The notes under the pieces: generated by a model
What the model was told of the DNA's origin: nothing
The model's database searches: none
What the model saw: the letters and a program-made list of their open reading frames with translations, nothing else
DNA from: Gnetum montanum
Taxonomy: Eukaryota; Streptophyta; Gnetopsida; Gnetales; Gnetaceae
Reading direction: 5' to 3'
NCBI GenBank assembly: GCA_015680685.1
Contig: MNCI01011809.1
Span: forward strand, 118,096 to 182,095
DNA: 64,000 nt
Made by a program: the position numbers and the translations under genes
Shown here: positions 48,001-59,162 of the stretch, piece by piece
Layout of the letters: each line of letters opens with the position of its first letter
How positions within the stretch are numbered: the stretch's first letter is position 1

Positions 48001-48496
48001 CCCCTACATGAGTGAAGGGTTGGGAAAATGCAACAGTTGCGTGCAAGGAAGGCTGAACTAGGATGGTTACCATCTCAGAGAGGATAGGTAAATTGAATCA
48101 AGGAGGAGTCATATTGGGGAGTGGTTGTTGGAAGATAATGTAAAGAGGGCTCTCACATTTAGAGCAAGCCTTGAACTCATCTTCTTCCTCCTATGGGACT
48201 TCCTCGTAGGTTGTCCTTGCATTGTGCTCATTCACACAAATGAGTTGGGATAGCAACTGGTGGTAGGACTCCATGAGTGGAAATATGTCGAACAAGGAGG
48301 GGTTGTACTCTCATCCATCTTGGTGGACTTGTTCGTAGTCCTATTTTGCCTCCAAGTCAAGGCAATCTACTGGTAATCCTACTTAGATTTTGGCACAAAT
48401 GAAATTATATTGTTCATGGCTTAGCACAGCATGCTTTGGGTGGATCATGGTGTCAAATGTGTTAAACACTAACATGGAAGGTTGATCTGGATTCAT
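45100..48496 (-). pseudogene. gag-pro: Degenerate gag-protease of element E
   Basis: ATG at 48496 gives MNPDQPSMLVFNTFDTMIHP, nearly the same opening as in C. The gag core is recognisable at 47400-47690 (LSVCSFKLDHM region; ISLIGKALDWYCTLQKASIS; QFVTHFRYNLKLEATLNQLM). The protease region, near 45690-45430, reads VHVDDGITKNVVLYSIINKV then VIEEMPSINLI, so unlike C it keeps the DDG active-site motif. Many stops. The end near 45100 is set by alignment with C and is approximate. Confidence 0.85.
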
Positions 48497-49048
48497 TTTC
48501 ATAAATCAAGTTATGAGAGTTGCTATTTGCAAAAGCGGCTAACTCTGAAAACTATAGAAAATTGACTAAGTCTACTAGTAGTAGAAAAATGGCTAAGTAT
48601 AAAAATGTAGAAAAATAGCTAAGTGTAAAAAATGGCTAAGTATGGAAACTGCAAAAAATTGACTAAATGTGAAATTGTAGAAAATTGGCTAAGTATGAAA
48701 TTGTGGAAATTTGGCTAAGTATAAAACTACGGAAATTTGGCTAAGTATGAAAATGCAAAAAAAAAAATGCTAAGTATGGAAATGTAGAAAAAATGCTAAT
48801 TATGAAAGCTACTGAAAATGGCTAACTTTGGTGCTACGCTTGCTACGCTGGAGTCAACTATGCTCTCTATGTTGAGAGCCAGCTATGCTCTCCTAAGCGT
48901 CCAGCATTTTGGTTAAGTGCCAAAGATATGCTTTAGCTTTTTTCCATCGAGGTTCTAGGGAAACTGATGATGTGGTCCACTCTACACTAACCAATGGTGG
49001 AGAGAGCACACAGGACAATAATTAGAAAATGTAGAGAGAAATGGTGAG

Positions 49049-49066
49049 GCCCTCATTTTAGCACCA
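49049..49066 (-). promoter_or_regulatory. Primer-binding site of E
   Basis: Minus strand TGGTGCTAAAATGAGGGC, a few bases inside the 5' LTR end at 49073. Related to the C and D primer sites. Confidence 0.65.
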
Positions 49067-49072
49067 AAAAAC

Positions 49073-49339
49073 TATAACAACCAAAAATGTTGGTGGCCAC
49101 AACACCAAGGGGTTCGTGAGCGCACATCCTAACCCCACATCCATGTGAGGGCCTTGGTGGAGGCAGAGACAGGGTGCCTAATAGGGACTTTGTTGGTTGT
49201 AACTGAGGCGGTGGGTGCAACCAGGGGTCACATGGTTAGCTAAAAATGTGAATGCAAACAATGCGAAATGATGTTAAGTGTCAAAGTGATGTTTCATGGT
49301 GCTAAGTGTAGAGCATAGCCATGGAATGGAGGTGAGTGT
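49073..49339 (-). repeat. 5' LTR of element E, fragment
   Basis: The first 267 bases (LTR 3' end, U5 side) of E's inverted 5' LTR, aligned with 41802-42084. It stops at GGAGGTGAG followed by the D insertion; the remainder should follow D's 3' LTR outside the window. Confidence 0.85.
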
Positions 49340-51073
49340 TGAAACACCGTGAAAATTACGGGTCGGCCTCAGGCAAAGATTTGTAATTTGAGCGAGAACG
49401 CGCCTCGAATTTGTCTAAGGACAAGTTTAGGCTCTATCACGCACGGCAGCGTAATAAGCGTACTAGGCTCCAAGACAGTTAAAGGCAAATTTGTTCAAGG
49501 ACAAGTTTACGCTCTATCACGCACGGCAGCGTAATAAGCGTACTAGGCTCCAAGACAGTTAAAGACGAATTTGTTCAAGGACAAGTTTACGCTCTATCAT
49601 GCACGGCAGTGTAATAGGCTCCAAGACAGTTAAAGACGAATTTGTTCAAGGACAAGTTTACGCTCTATCACGCACGGCAGCGTGATGAGCATAATAAGCT
49701 CTAAAATAGTTGAAGGAAAAATCCAGAGAGGCACGACGAGTTGGCACTTTTTCTTGCGGCGCATACATAAGTGGCCTTTACGCTCGTTACGCGGCGGTGC
49801 GTACCAGTGCGTGGGTCATGATTCAAGTTGCACGCTCCTTACGCTCCACCACGCACCGCTGCATGGTAAGTGTAAGTTATGCATTATTTACGCTTTATCA
49901 CGCGCAGTTGTGTGATGAACGTAAGTTATACTTTGTTTACGCTTCACCACGCACGGCTGCGTAGTGAGCGTATGTTACATTTACGCTTTGCCACGCACAG
50001 CTACGTGGTGAGCGTAAAACGATCTTGAACTCATTGTTTTTACGTCAGTGCGCTCATACACGCAACACAAAGCGAATGAGCGCAAACGCATCCGAGACAC
50101 GCCTATCATGGGCCTGCTCTTTACACGCACAGCACGCAAACGAGCGTGTTGTGCGTAGTCACAGTTCAACTTAAAAGAATCGCGTCAACAGGATCCGCGA
50201 CATTCGGGCCCACATCATCAGGGTTGAACGTGTCGCGGCCTATAAATACTCTGCCTGACAAATATACAAAAGGGAGGAGATTTGGGGGGAGAGTTGGCAA
50301 GTTGACAAGTTAACGAACCAGAGCACTTGAGCACTTATCGCTTTTTGTTGGCAGCAGATCAAGAGGACAAGAGCATTTTCTGAGCAAGGGAACACTTATT
50401 GCCTTGAACAGAGAAACAAGAGCAACCTTTTGGTAATCTCTGCAAATACGATCCTTTAGCAGAAACAGAACACAGCACGCCTGAGTCCTAACAGCAGATC
50501 TACCCGAAGCAAAGAAGCAGAACGGGAATTGCAGAGTCGTCTCGCCCAGTTAGCAGGTTCTATCGTTCAAAAGATCGACAGACTTCAGAGCTTGACCATT
50601 CCTACACCAAGGCTTTAGGTCTACAAGGTAGATCAGATTTCTGTCCAGACAGTTTTCTTGTTGTTTTGTGCTCATTTTATATCCAGTTGTTGGGGGTCTT
50701 CTCCCATTGTAACATAATATACACACAAACATACATCCGATCCAGCATTGAAACATAGATCTTTGATCTTTGCGACGTTCACGCTTTTTCTCTCCCGATT
50801 AGCATCTTTTCGGCGTTTTGGCGTTATCTTCATAGCGATCCATCTACGTCGTTGTCCTCCCACTTCACGGTCTCTCACACCAAATCACGGCACGCAAAAA
50901 TCCATAATCGTCATCACTTTTACTGACCCGTAAGTCCCTGTCTGATCGACAAGACCGTTCAGGGCACCGCGGATTCGTTTTTCCAGCTTAGCCCTCGCGC
51001 GGATCCGTGGTTAAAGCTGTGTACACGGAATTTCGGTCGGTATTTCCAGCTGCCGACGTTTTCCGTCGTTACA
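49340..51073 (+). repeat. 5' LTR of element D
   Basis: TGAAACACCGTGAAAATTAC to ...GTTTTCCGTCGTTACA, 1,734 bp. U3 holds four tandem units beginning ACAAGTTTA at 49421, 49501, 49581 and 49652 (periods 80, 80, 71), and then hairpin-like TTTACGCT...AGCGTAA dyads at about 49880-50020. TATAAATA at 50241-50248; transcription probably starts some 30 bases on. The AAGTCCCTGTCTGATCGAC block (50932) in the R/U5 part is shared with B's LTR. Confidence 0.92.
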
Positions 51074-51079
51074 GTTTTC

Positions 51080-51098
51080 TGGCGCTAGAAGGAGGGCC
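51080..51098 (+). promoter_or_regulatory. Primer-binding site of D
   Basis: TGGCGCTAGAAGGAGGGCC, six bases after the LTR end. Begins with TGG as expected for a tRNA CCA end; I cannot name the tRNA. Confidence 0.75.
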
Positions 51099-51319
51099 TT
51101 CAGGCTCCGATCCGAATATTTCGGGTAACCCTGTTTAGAGATCTATACCCTAGGCCGTAGACGTAATACCTCTAGGGAGGTCTAAGGTCAATCGTGTGGT
51201 GTAGATCGGTCGCAAAGATGATTTCTTTGAAATCTGGCAGGGTAGAAAGCCTTCTGTGTTGTCTGTCAACCTTTCTTTCATTCAGATCCGACTTTCAGTC
51301 ACTTTTTCATCATTGATCC

Positions 51320-53991
51320 ATGGATTCTTACTATTCAAACACAACAGCCACAACTGCCATGACCACTGTCGATTCGGGTGTCGTGCCCGTGAACCCGACG
51401 GCGACCGTAGGGCCAGCCCCCGGTGCAACCGGTCCTCAGGGACCCTTGCGCCGTTCATTAAGGCTTCAGGGAAAAGATCCTATCTTCACGGTCATAACCC
51501 CTGAAGATTACAACTTCATTTGCGTCAAGATCCAAGCAAGGTTGGCTCTCAGCCGAGCCGAGCTTGAGGCAAAACGAAACTTTGAGGCGCTCCATCGAGG
51601 GGGTTACGATTTCAAGCCAATGGCCTACGATATAATCCCCTTAACCGAGCACCAAAACGAGCTCATCTCCCGGCTGATCATGGCCAGAGGCTAGGCTGCA
51701 CAACCTGTGGCGGAACCCCAGCGAGAGGAAGAGGCGGAGGACGAATTCACGGCCATGTCGGAAAATTCATTCCATACTCTGCCCTCCACACACAAGAAGA
51801 TCCGTTGTTTCCTTTTGACGGAGAGGCAGCCTCCCTTAACCCAGCTGCAACCGCGCAGGCACAACTTTCTGGCCTCCCGCTAGCCCAGACGCAGCTGTCT
51901 GGGTGGCAAACACAACCACTGCGCCATGACGCAGGGGCGGGTCCGTCCCACCACGTACTCGTCATCCCGGCGGTGATCCCGGCGACCACTGCGCCTCAGT
52001 TCATCCCTCAGGTATAGGCTCACACTGTATCAACAACTCGCTCAGCGCAAAGGTTGCTGCCCCCGCCAACTCAGCAACATACTGTGACCATACCACAGCA
52101 ACCCTTTGTTCAATACCCTGCAACAAGTCAGTGGACCGACCCTGCTGTGCAACAATATCCGTCTGCGTTTTACGATCCCCAACCCCCGCCAGCACCAGCG
52201 GCGCAATTTTCACGGGTGCTTCCTCGCTACACTTATCATTATGCCCCGCAGCAGGCAATAGTTAACCCCGCGTCCCAAACCGGTGGGTGGGGGCCTTCGC
52301 AGGTCTCCCAGCCTGCACGAACCCCTGCTCCACCAGCAGGTAACCAACCACCTCCTGCATTTCAGTTTCCTGGGGCTGTTCACCCAGTCCAACCTCCTGC
52401 TCCTGCGCCTGCTGCACAGACACCTCCCTTAACAGGTCTGGATCAAGCGTTCCACCTTATCCAGACGCTTACCGAGGAGGTGCGACGCCTCAAAACTGTT
52501 GGATCTGACACCATTCAGATTATGGATTTCTATCAAGATGATCCGATTAATCCAGCGGTCCCCGTGTTGACGTTGCCTCCAGGGATGTCCCTCCCACATT
52601 TTACGAAGTATAATGGGGAGGGGGATCCCAACACGCACTTGGCCACCTTTAGATCCGAATCCTTGTTGTTGCAACAGTGGCCGCATACTTTGGTCAGAGT
52701 CTTTGCGATGTCGTTAACAGGGAAGGCTTTAGACTGGTACCGAGCTCTCCCACGCTCTTCCATTTCAACCTTGGAAGGGCTGCTGACCCAATTTGTGACC
52801 CGATTCAGATACAACGTGAAGCCGGAAGTCACATTCGAGTAGCTTATGGGGGTGAAACAGGACCCGCTCGAGCCAGTCCAAAAGTTCATACAGCGTTGGA
52901 ACTCTACCTTGAATGAGATCCGTGACCCGATCGCGAACTCCCACCTGTTGGCCATATTCAAGGGAGCAGTCAACGACTTTATCAAGTCCAAGCTGTATTA
53001 TCTTTCCCCTGGAGACATACGTCAGGCCTTCGCCCAGGTCCGGAGCATCCAAGATGCTGCGGCGGCTAGCAAAGACCCGGCGTACATCGCTTACAAGAAC
53101 ACGCACAACAAGGCTAAGGACAAAGGTAAGGCAGCGACCACTACTGTAGCGGCATTGACTGAGAATGCCAAGAACAAAAACAAGAAAGCTCCAGCAACAA
53201 CACCGCCTGAGGCCACGGCTGGTGCTGGCACCAGCCAAGCCACGGCTGCCCCTGAACAGGCCCCCCAGCCAAAGCCGAATTTTGAGCGTAAAGATCGCTC
53301 AAAATATGCGGCTCTACCAGTGAAACATTCCGAACTGCTAAAACAACTGTTGGCGGCAGGACACATTCAACCTAAGAAAGTGTCCGAAGAGGCCCTGCAG
53401 CGTCACAGACGTAACTGTGAATTACTGAAGGACCCCTCTTTAGCCCTACCTAACGAGCCGGCAGTTCCGAGATCTTTCAGGCTGGACCGTTTCTGTGACT
53501 ACCACCAGATGTGTGGTCACGACACGGATTACTGCTGGGCGTTGAAAGACGATATTCAACGCATGATTGACGAAGATCATCTGAAACTAGACAGCAGTAA
53601 CCCTACGTGTCCAGAAAACCAGACATTACATGTATATGAGGATCCGTTAAACGCAAATTACGATCCTTATACAATCACTGTGGTAAGTACGGACGGTGAG
53701 CGTAAAGGGCCGCCAAAACAACCTTTTGTCTTGCATGTGCCCACCACCTCACAAAGGGGGCCAACTACTTCTTCGGCAGCAGGTGGGGTCTCACGGCCGC
53801 CGTTCATTATACGGGCACCTTCTCAGGTACGGCCTCCGTCACACGCTACTGCCCAAGCCGCAGCTTCGTCTGTGCCCTCACCGAGAGCACCCTTCATCAT
53901 TAGGGTGCCCCGACCACAGGTTGCTCCTCTCACGCAGGGGCAGACCTCCAAACAGCACCATCAGGCATCACCTCCTAAGCGGAAGGAGTAA
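51320..53991 (+). pseudogene. gag: gag of element D (nearly intact, point stops and one frameshift)
   Basis: Capsid-type structural polyprotein. Chosen start ATG at 51320 (MDSYYSNTTA). The first segment stops at TAG 51692-51694; the frame shifts at about 51760-51780, then runs to TAA at 53989 with TAG at 52015 and 52840. The middle is proline/glutamine-rich (51800-52430). The retrotransposon gag core follows (YNGEGDPNTHLATFRSES, MSLTGKALDWYRALPRSS, GLLTQFVTRFRYN), continuing past the 52840 stop into LMGVKQDPLEPVQKFIQRW. A zinc-knuckle variant CDYHQMCGHDTDYC lies near 53490-53535. The stop after VTFE replaces a glutamine still encoded by C at the same place (LDQLM). After TAA at 53989 the same frame stays open into the protease. 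Confidence 0.88.
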
Positions 53992-55119
53992 AGCACTGAA
54001 GCTAAGGCGACAAAAGACAGTTCTACGCTCGGTTTCCCGAAGCCTAGGCCCCTGGCCTCTGTGCCCATGACCATGCCCCAGAAGCAGGCCACAGGCACAG
54101 GAACGCAGCCACCTTCTTCTGGTAGGAAGACAAACAACCCCTCTTCTAACACCGCCCCGCCTCGAGAGATCCGTCTCTTAGGCCGGATGGAGGAGAGTAA
54201 GGGGGATAAACCAACCTGCCGGGAGAAGGACCTCCTCGATGCGTTCACGCAGGTTAAACAAGCTCTCAAGCAAAAGAACACGACGTTGAGCTTGTATGAC
54301 CTCTTGATGACTTCTCGAGAACACCGCGAGGCTATGGTACGCATGCTGATGTCCATACCAGTGGATGCCAGCCTGCCAGCGGAAGAGAAAGCGATACACG
54401 CTATCATGTTTCCTTCTGAAGCTGAACAACCCAAGCCCACCTCATTGACCTTTCTGGACGAGTCTGTTAAAGATGATCCAGAAAAGAGTCAAGTGACAAC
54501 GGAGCCGATGTTCATCACCATTCGGGTTGGCCAGTACCAGATACGGAGGATGCATGTGGATGATGGCGCGGCTGCTAATGTCGTTCCCTATTCCATCGTG
54601 GATAGGCTGGGTTTGGTCGACCAAATCACTCCCACGATGACGGCCTGCGTAAAGTCATTCAATGGAGCACGGGTTCAAGTCAAGGGGACGGTGCGAATTG
54701 AGTTTGTGGCAGGGAATCAATTCCCCACGGAGGCCATATTCCTAGTCGTCGAGGAGATGCCCGGCTTCAACTTGATCTTAGGGCGGTCGTGGTTAGCTCA
54801 GCTGAGGGCGGTCTCGTCTCCTATCCATCAGGAGATACACCTGCCTTACGCTGGGGGGGAGGTTATCATACGCGGCGACGAGATCACTCCCAGGACCGTT
54901 AGTAACATTGAGGAAGAGCGGGGTTCAGAGATTGAAACGGCTGATGATCAGCCTTCTCTCCAAGCCCCTGAACAGAACAATGACAATGCTGACGATTTAG
55001 CCTGGGCTGACCTGCCATTTCCGGATGACAGCGTAGAGGAGTCGAACTGTAACCCTCCTCACCCTTATGCGGTAGTTAACATAAAAGCCGCTAAAAGGCA
55101 GTTGCGTGCTGACGGCTGA
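53992..55119 (+). CDS. pro: Aspartic protease region of element D
   Basis: Open frame in phase with gag; first ATG at 54061, but it was probably made as part of a gag-pro polyprotein. Retroviral-type aspartic protease with active-site loop HVDDGAAANVVPYSIVDRLG (from about 54550). Gypsy-type proteases usually have D-T/S-G; Tat relatives tolerate variants here. Later hallmarks: VEEMPGFNLILGRSWLAQL (54750-54805). The C-terminal 100 residues are acidic. Ends at TGA 55117-55119, followed 25 bases later by the candidate splice donor T|GTAAGT. Confidence 0.85.
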   Translation, partial: STEAKATKDSSTLGFPKPRPLASVPMTMPQKQATGTGTQPPSSGRKTNNPSSNTAPPREIRLLGRMEESKGDKPTCREKDLLDAFTQVKQALKQKNTTLSLYDLLMTSREHREAMVRMLMSIPVDASLPAEEKAIHAIMFPSEAEQPKPTSLTFLDESVKDDPEKSQVTTEPMFITIRVGQYQIRRMHVDDGAAANVVPYSIVDRLGLVDQITPTMTACVKSFNGARVQVKGTVRIEFVAGNQFPTEAIFLVVEEMPGFNLILGRSWLAQLRAVSSPIHQEIHLPYAGGEVIIRGDEITPRTVSNIEEERGSEIETADDQPSLQAPEQNNDNADDLAWADLPFPDDSVEESNCNPPHPYAVVNIKAAKRQLRADG

Positions 55120-55264
55120 ACGAAGCTCTCCAGCGTGCACTCATGTAAGTTAGCAACCAATCGCTTCCTTTATTTGTGTGTGCTTTTACGCAGTATTTGC
55201 CTTCTATGTTTACGCTTTGCATTTTTTGGTCTTTGCATGTGTCTGGGTTACATTTACTTTGAAC

Positions 55265-55770
55265 TTTTACGCACTGGCCCGCAACGACCTTAAACTAGTT
55301 CGCTAAATTGCACTTTACGCTTTGGCCCGCAACGGCTTTAAACTAGTCTTCCATTTACTTACAATTTACGCACTGGCCCGCAACAGCCCTAAACTAGTAG
55401 CTACTTTGCCATTTACACATTGCTTCGTAATCAATTTACGCATTGGCCCGCAACGGCCTTAAACTAGTAGTCACTTCGAACTTTACGCTTTTGGCCCGCA
55501 ACGGCCTTAAACTAGTCCTCCAATTTGTACTTTACGCATTGTCCTCTAAATTACAATTTACGCATTGGCCCGTAACGGCCTTAAACTAAGTCATTCTATT
55601 TTATAATTTACGCATCGGCCCGCAACGGCTTTAAACTAGTCATATGCTTACAATTTACGCACTGGCCCGTAACGGCCCTAAACTAGTACCTACTTTGCCA
55701 TTTACGCATTGCTTCGTAATCCATTCATGCTCCCGGTCTGCAATGGCCTTAAACTAAGGCAGAAATAACA
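55265..55770 (+). repeat. GGCCCGCAACGGCCTTAAACTAG tandem array of D
   Basis: Ten or so units of 45-70 bases, each with TTTACGC, then GGCCCGCAACGGC and TTAAACTAGT. CpG sites are well kept, unlike the equivalent arrays of B, C and E. Lies between the pro end and the antisense gene's last exon. Confidence 0.85.
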
Positions 55771-56172
55771 AAAAAATATGATAGATAGCTAATAGTCGAT
55801 CAAAATTTATAACGTGTTTGTCTTTCAAAACATTTGTGACATGATGCTAGAAAATAAAACCACGCATGACCCATACTGCCACTATCACCCGTGTCCTTCA
55901 ACTCTAAGTCTAAACCCATAAGGTCGTCCTCCAGTGGGCCATCGTTTCCGGGGAGTATCCCTCCTGGAAAGATTGTCTCTTCTTCTAATGCTGGCTCCAC
56001 AGGAGGACGCTCTTCGTCGTGGTGTTCCACCTCTGCTTCCATAGTTTCCTCCTCCAGCCCCTCAGCTGGCGGACATTCTCCACCTTCTGGTATCTGAAAC
56101 ATAATAATATAAAAATTAGAGCATGCAACATTATGTCTGGAAACGCGCTGGCTAAGCCATGCGTAAACTTAC

Positions 56173-56990
56173 CTGAGATGACCCAGCTTCAGCAGCAAAG
56201 GGAAGCTTATCTAGACCAGCCCACAAACGCTTCATGATTTTGTCCTCTGTTAGGTCTTGCCACGCATCCTCGCCCAAAGCCATCCCTGCTTTTACCTTTC
56301 CTTTCTCCACGCTGCTCCAAGCGGGAGGATCTGGGTAGAAGGTAGGGATTGAAGTTTGATTCCCAGGAAAGACCATTGCTCTCTCTGGAGAGGCAGTGAC
56401 GGTCACCTGTTCTTCAAACTTCTTGAAGGCCTCAGACGCTCCGATGGTGTCCACAAAGACTTCCAGAGACCGTGCTTTAATAGCAAACTCACGGTAGCGT
56501 TTCCTGTAGGCGGTGCTCTCCCTTTTGTACACGTGCTTGTGGTCCTTCTCCTTCTGCCCCCATTTTTGAACACCCGCGCAGTAGTCCCTCCAGTCTCGGC
56601 TCTTCTGAGCAAGGAGCTCTATTTGCATCCTTTGCTCAACTAACGCTCAGCTGGTCTGTACACTGTTCCTGATCGCTGTACAATAATGGGAGTGATCAAT
56701 CATAGCAGTACGCCAGTCTTCGTCGCCTGTCAGTCGAGCCTATAGGAACTCGTAGCGTGCCCTCAGGTCCTCGACTTCCTTAGTTAAGGACTCGACCCTC
56801 TGTTCTGACCGCTGCAATTTTTTCCATAGGTCTTCGTTGATATTCCTGCTTTCCCACGCGGAGCGTGTCGAGCATAACGCACATTTACGCATTTCTTCAT
56901 AAATGTAGCGTGGCACGACCGCCCCATCAGATGGAGGCTCTGCTGTGTCCAGGTCAATGGGCCCCGCGGGGTCCCATCGGAGGTGAGCTC
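56173..56990 (-). other. Exon 7 of D antisense gene: coiled-coil-like segment
   Basis: Long charged helical stretch including LWKKLQRSEQRVESLTKEVE and, after the TGA, MQIELLAQKSRDWRDYCAG and RKRYREFAIKARSLEVFVDT. Two in-frame stops. Ends at CAG|GTAAGT. Coil prediction is by eye from heptad-like leucine and charge spacing. Confidence 0.6.
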
Positions 56991-59162
56991 CTGACAGAAA
57001 ACAAACATCAAGACAGTTGACATATTATAAGCAAGACATTACGCAGTTACTTTCACTAACTTACCAACACCAGGGTCGATGCGTTCGAGACGCTCGATCA
57101 TGTCGTTAATCACGTCTTCCATGAAGGCAAACTTATCGGGGAGGTCTCTCCACGTCGCGTTAGCAGCAGCAGACGTCGAGACATCTCTTTCTCCTATAAC
57201 ATACTCGGTTAGATATTACCTGTTTACAGATTCTTGCAAAACCCGTAAAAACAAAAACATACGCTCATTACCTCTGCCGGTGACAGTAGCAACGTCATCG
57301 ACATCTTCTGTACTTTTCTCTACTTCACGCACTGGGGTCTGTGCGTCTCTAGCTCCAGTAGCAGGGGCCTCCTCCCCGGTCTGTACGCGGCTCCCACTAG
57401 CAGCTGGGGCCTCCCTACGCGATGAAGGCTGCGCACGACGCGTGCTAACAGCCGGGGCCTCTGCTTCCAAAATTGAGGCCCCCTCCCCACGCTTTAGCAC
57501 CATCGCCCCTGTTTCAGGGGTTAATCGACCTGTTGTTTTTGCTGTTTACATCCTCATGCGTTAGAAACACAATTCCACTAGTCAAAGTTAAACATTGCGT
57601 ATACAGGCTTCACACTTACCAGGCGGAGGCTTAGTCCGCTGCACCGTGAGCCCAACGGTGTGGCCTCCCTCGCCTCCAGGGGCTTCAGCCACACGGAGCC
57701 TCTTCCGCCGAGCTGCAGGCTCCACGATTTCCTCTGCCAAGCGTTTCCCCCGCGAGGCATCACCAGTGTAGGTGGGCATTATCCCGCCTACACTATCGAG
57801 GCCTCGCACTCGGGGTGCTACCATGCCTTTGGTTGTCACGGACATTGATTCTCCGATCCCTTCCGGCGGGTCCTGCCCACGGGTAGTGCTGAGGATGTGG
57901 GCAATCCAGGGTTTGGACAATTGGTCTCGGTCTTGTTGTACCCAGACCTCATTCTTCTGAACGACCAGAAACTCAGCAAACCGCCGGAGGGCAACGATGA
58001 AAAAGGCATGATGCACGTTGAAGCGAGACTCAAGCTTCTCGCAAAGCTTGACCATCTCGCTCCGCAAACCCTTGGCGAGATGACTTCCCCAGTCAAATCG
58101 GGCTCCCTCCTCCAGCACCTCCCGCATAATACGCGTCTGTTCCACTGAAAAGAACCGCTCTTGCGAGAGGGTTTTGGGAAAGGTACGAGCCCGAAAAAGG
58201 GGATACAACGTTTTGGCGGTCGCCAGCTCGAACTGCTCGCAGGGGAATCCCTTGATATCCTTAGGGATTCTGGCCCACTCCTGAAGAAGTGCCTCCACTT
58301 TGACGCCCCTCTGGGCCTTCACGTTTACGGGAAGGCCGCTGGAGGGGACGCCAAATAGGTCTGAGAAGAGCTGGGCGTTGATGTCGAAGTTCACACGCAC
58401 GTTATGCACGCGCGTGCTGAAACAGTCGGCCTTCGCATTGAAGGAGTTGACCAGGCCGATCATCTCGCTAGCGGGAACGTCAGGAGTGGCGGCTAGGCAA
58501 AGGTGCATTAGCCCTGCGGTCTGGATGTTGGTGACCACCGCCGCTGGGGCCGCCGAGTGGCTAAGCCAACGCTGTGCCTCTTTGATGTCCCCATAACGAA
58601 AGAGGACATCTCTCGCCTCGCGGCCGGAAATTGTTAGCGTAATCTCCCGAGATTCCCGGACTGTAAGCCAAAGATACAAGCCAAAAACGCAAGACATCGT
58701 CAAATATTACCACCATAGTCATAGCTCAGAATTACGCAAATAACACATAAAACACGCAATAATCTTACCGGGGCCAAACGGCAGCGGGAATTGCGGGAGT
58801 TCTATCTCCACGTCCTCGACGCTGAGGGGTGGATCCAGCGTCCAATCCTCGTGCAGCCACCCGAGTCCCTGGCACTTCTTGAAGGCCTCCTCATAGCGTG
58901 AGTGGTACTCACGCATCTCGTGACCGATTTGTCCAAGGACACCGACTCGTACGTTATTCGTCGCGGTAAACAGCGTTATCGCCGTTTCGACACAGGGTAG
59001 CGTATCGCCGTCGCCGATTAGTTTGTTGTCACGGATAAAAAACCTGTACAATACAGCGTAAGTCCAATTCACGCTCTACAGCTAGATCTCTCTTACTCCT
59101 TTTTACATTGAAAACAAGCATTCTCACACATAAAGACAAAACAGTCATCCAGATCTGCTTAC

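Larger units (their letters stand above)
41802..49339 (-). mobile_element. Element E: non-autonomous Tat-type retrotransposon, inverted, 5' LTR split by D
   Basis: Minus-strand element with the plan of C: 3' LTR 41802-43287, PPT hairpin, exon-like cassette, TTAAACTRG repeats, gag-pro 48496-45100, primer site and 5' LTR beginning at 49073. The 5' LTR breaks off after 267 bases at 49340, where element D starts. The equivalent place in the 3' LTR (about 42079-42090) continues without interruption, which proves the nesting. It lacks pol and antisense gene; interior about 5.8 kb. Confidence 0.88.

Noticed and set aside
52533-53366. Minus-strand ORFs opposite D gag
   Set aside because: Shadows of the gag reading frame in GC-rich sequence; no splice-compatible partners and no counterpart in C or E.
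55265-55770. CRISPR or bacterial regulatory array
   Set aside because: Variable-length units of a retrotransposon tandem repeat that recur in all five Tat-type elements.
57588-58703. Exon 4 as a free-standing single-exon antisense gene starting at 58703
   Set aside because: The bases upstream of 58661 are a pyrimidine-rich acceptor, and A and B show exon 3 joining here in phase; the ATG at 58703 is intronic.
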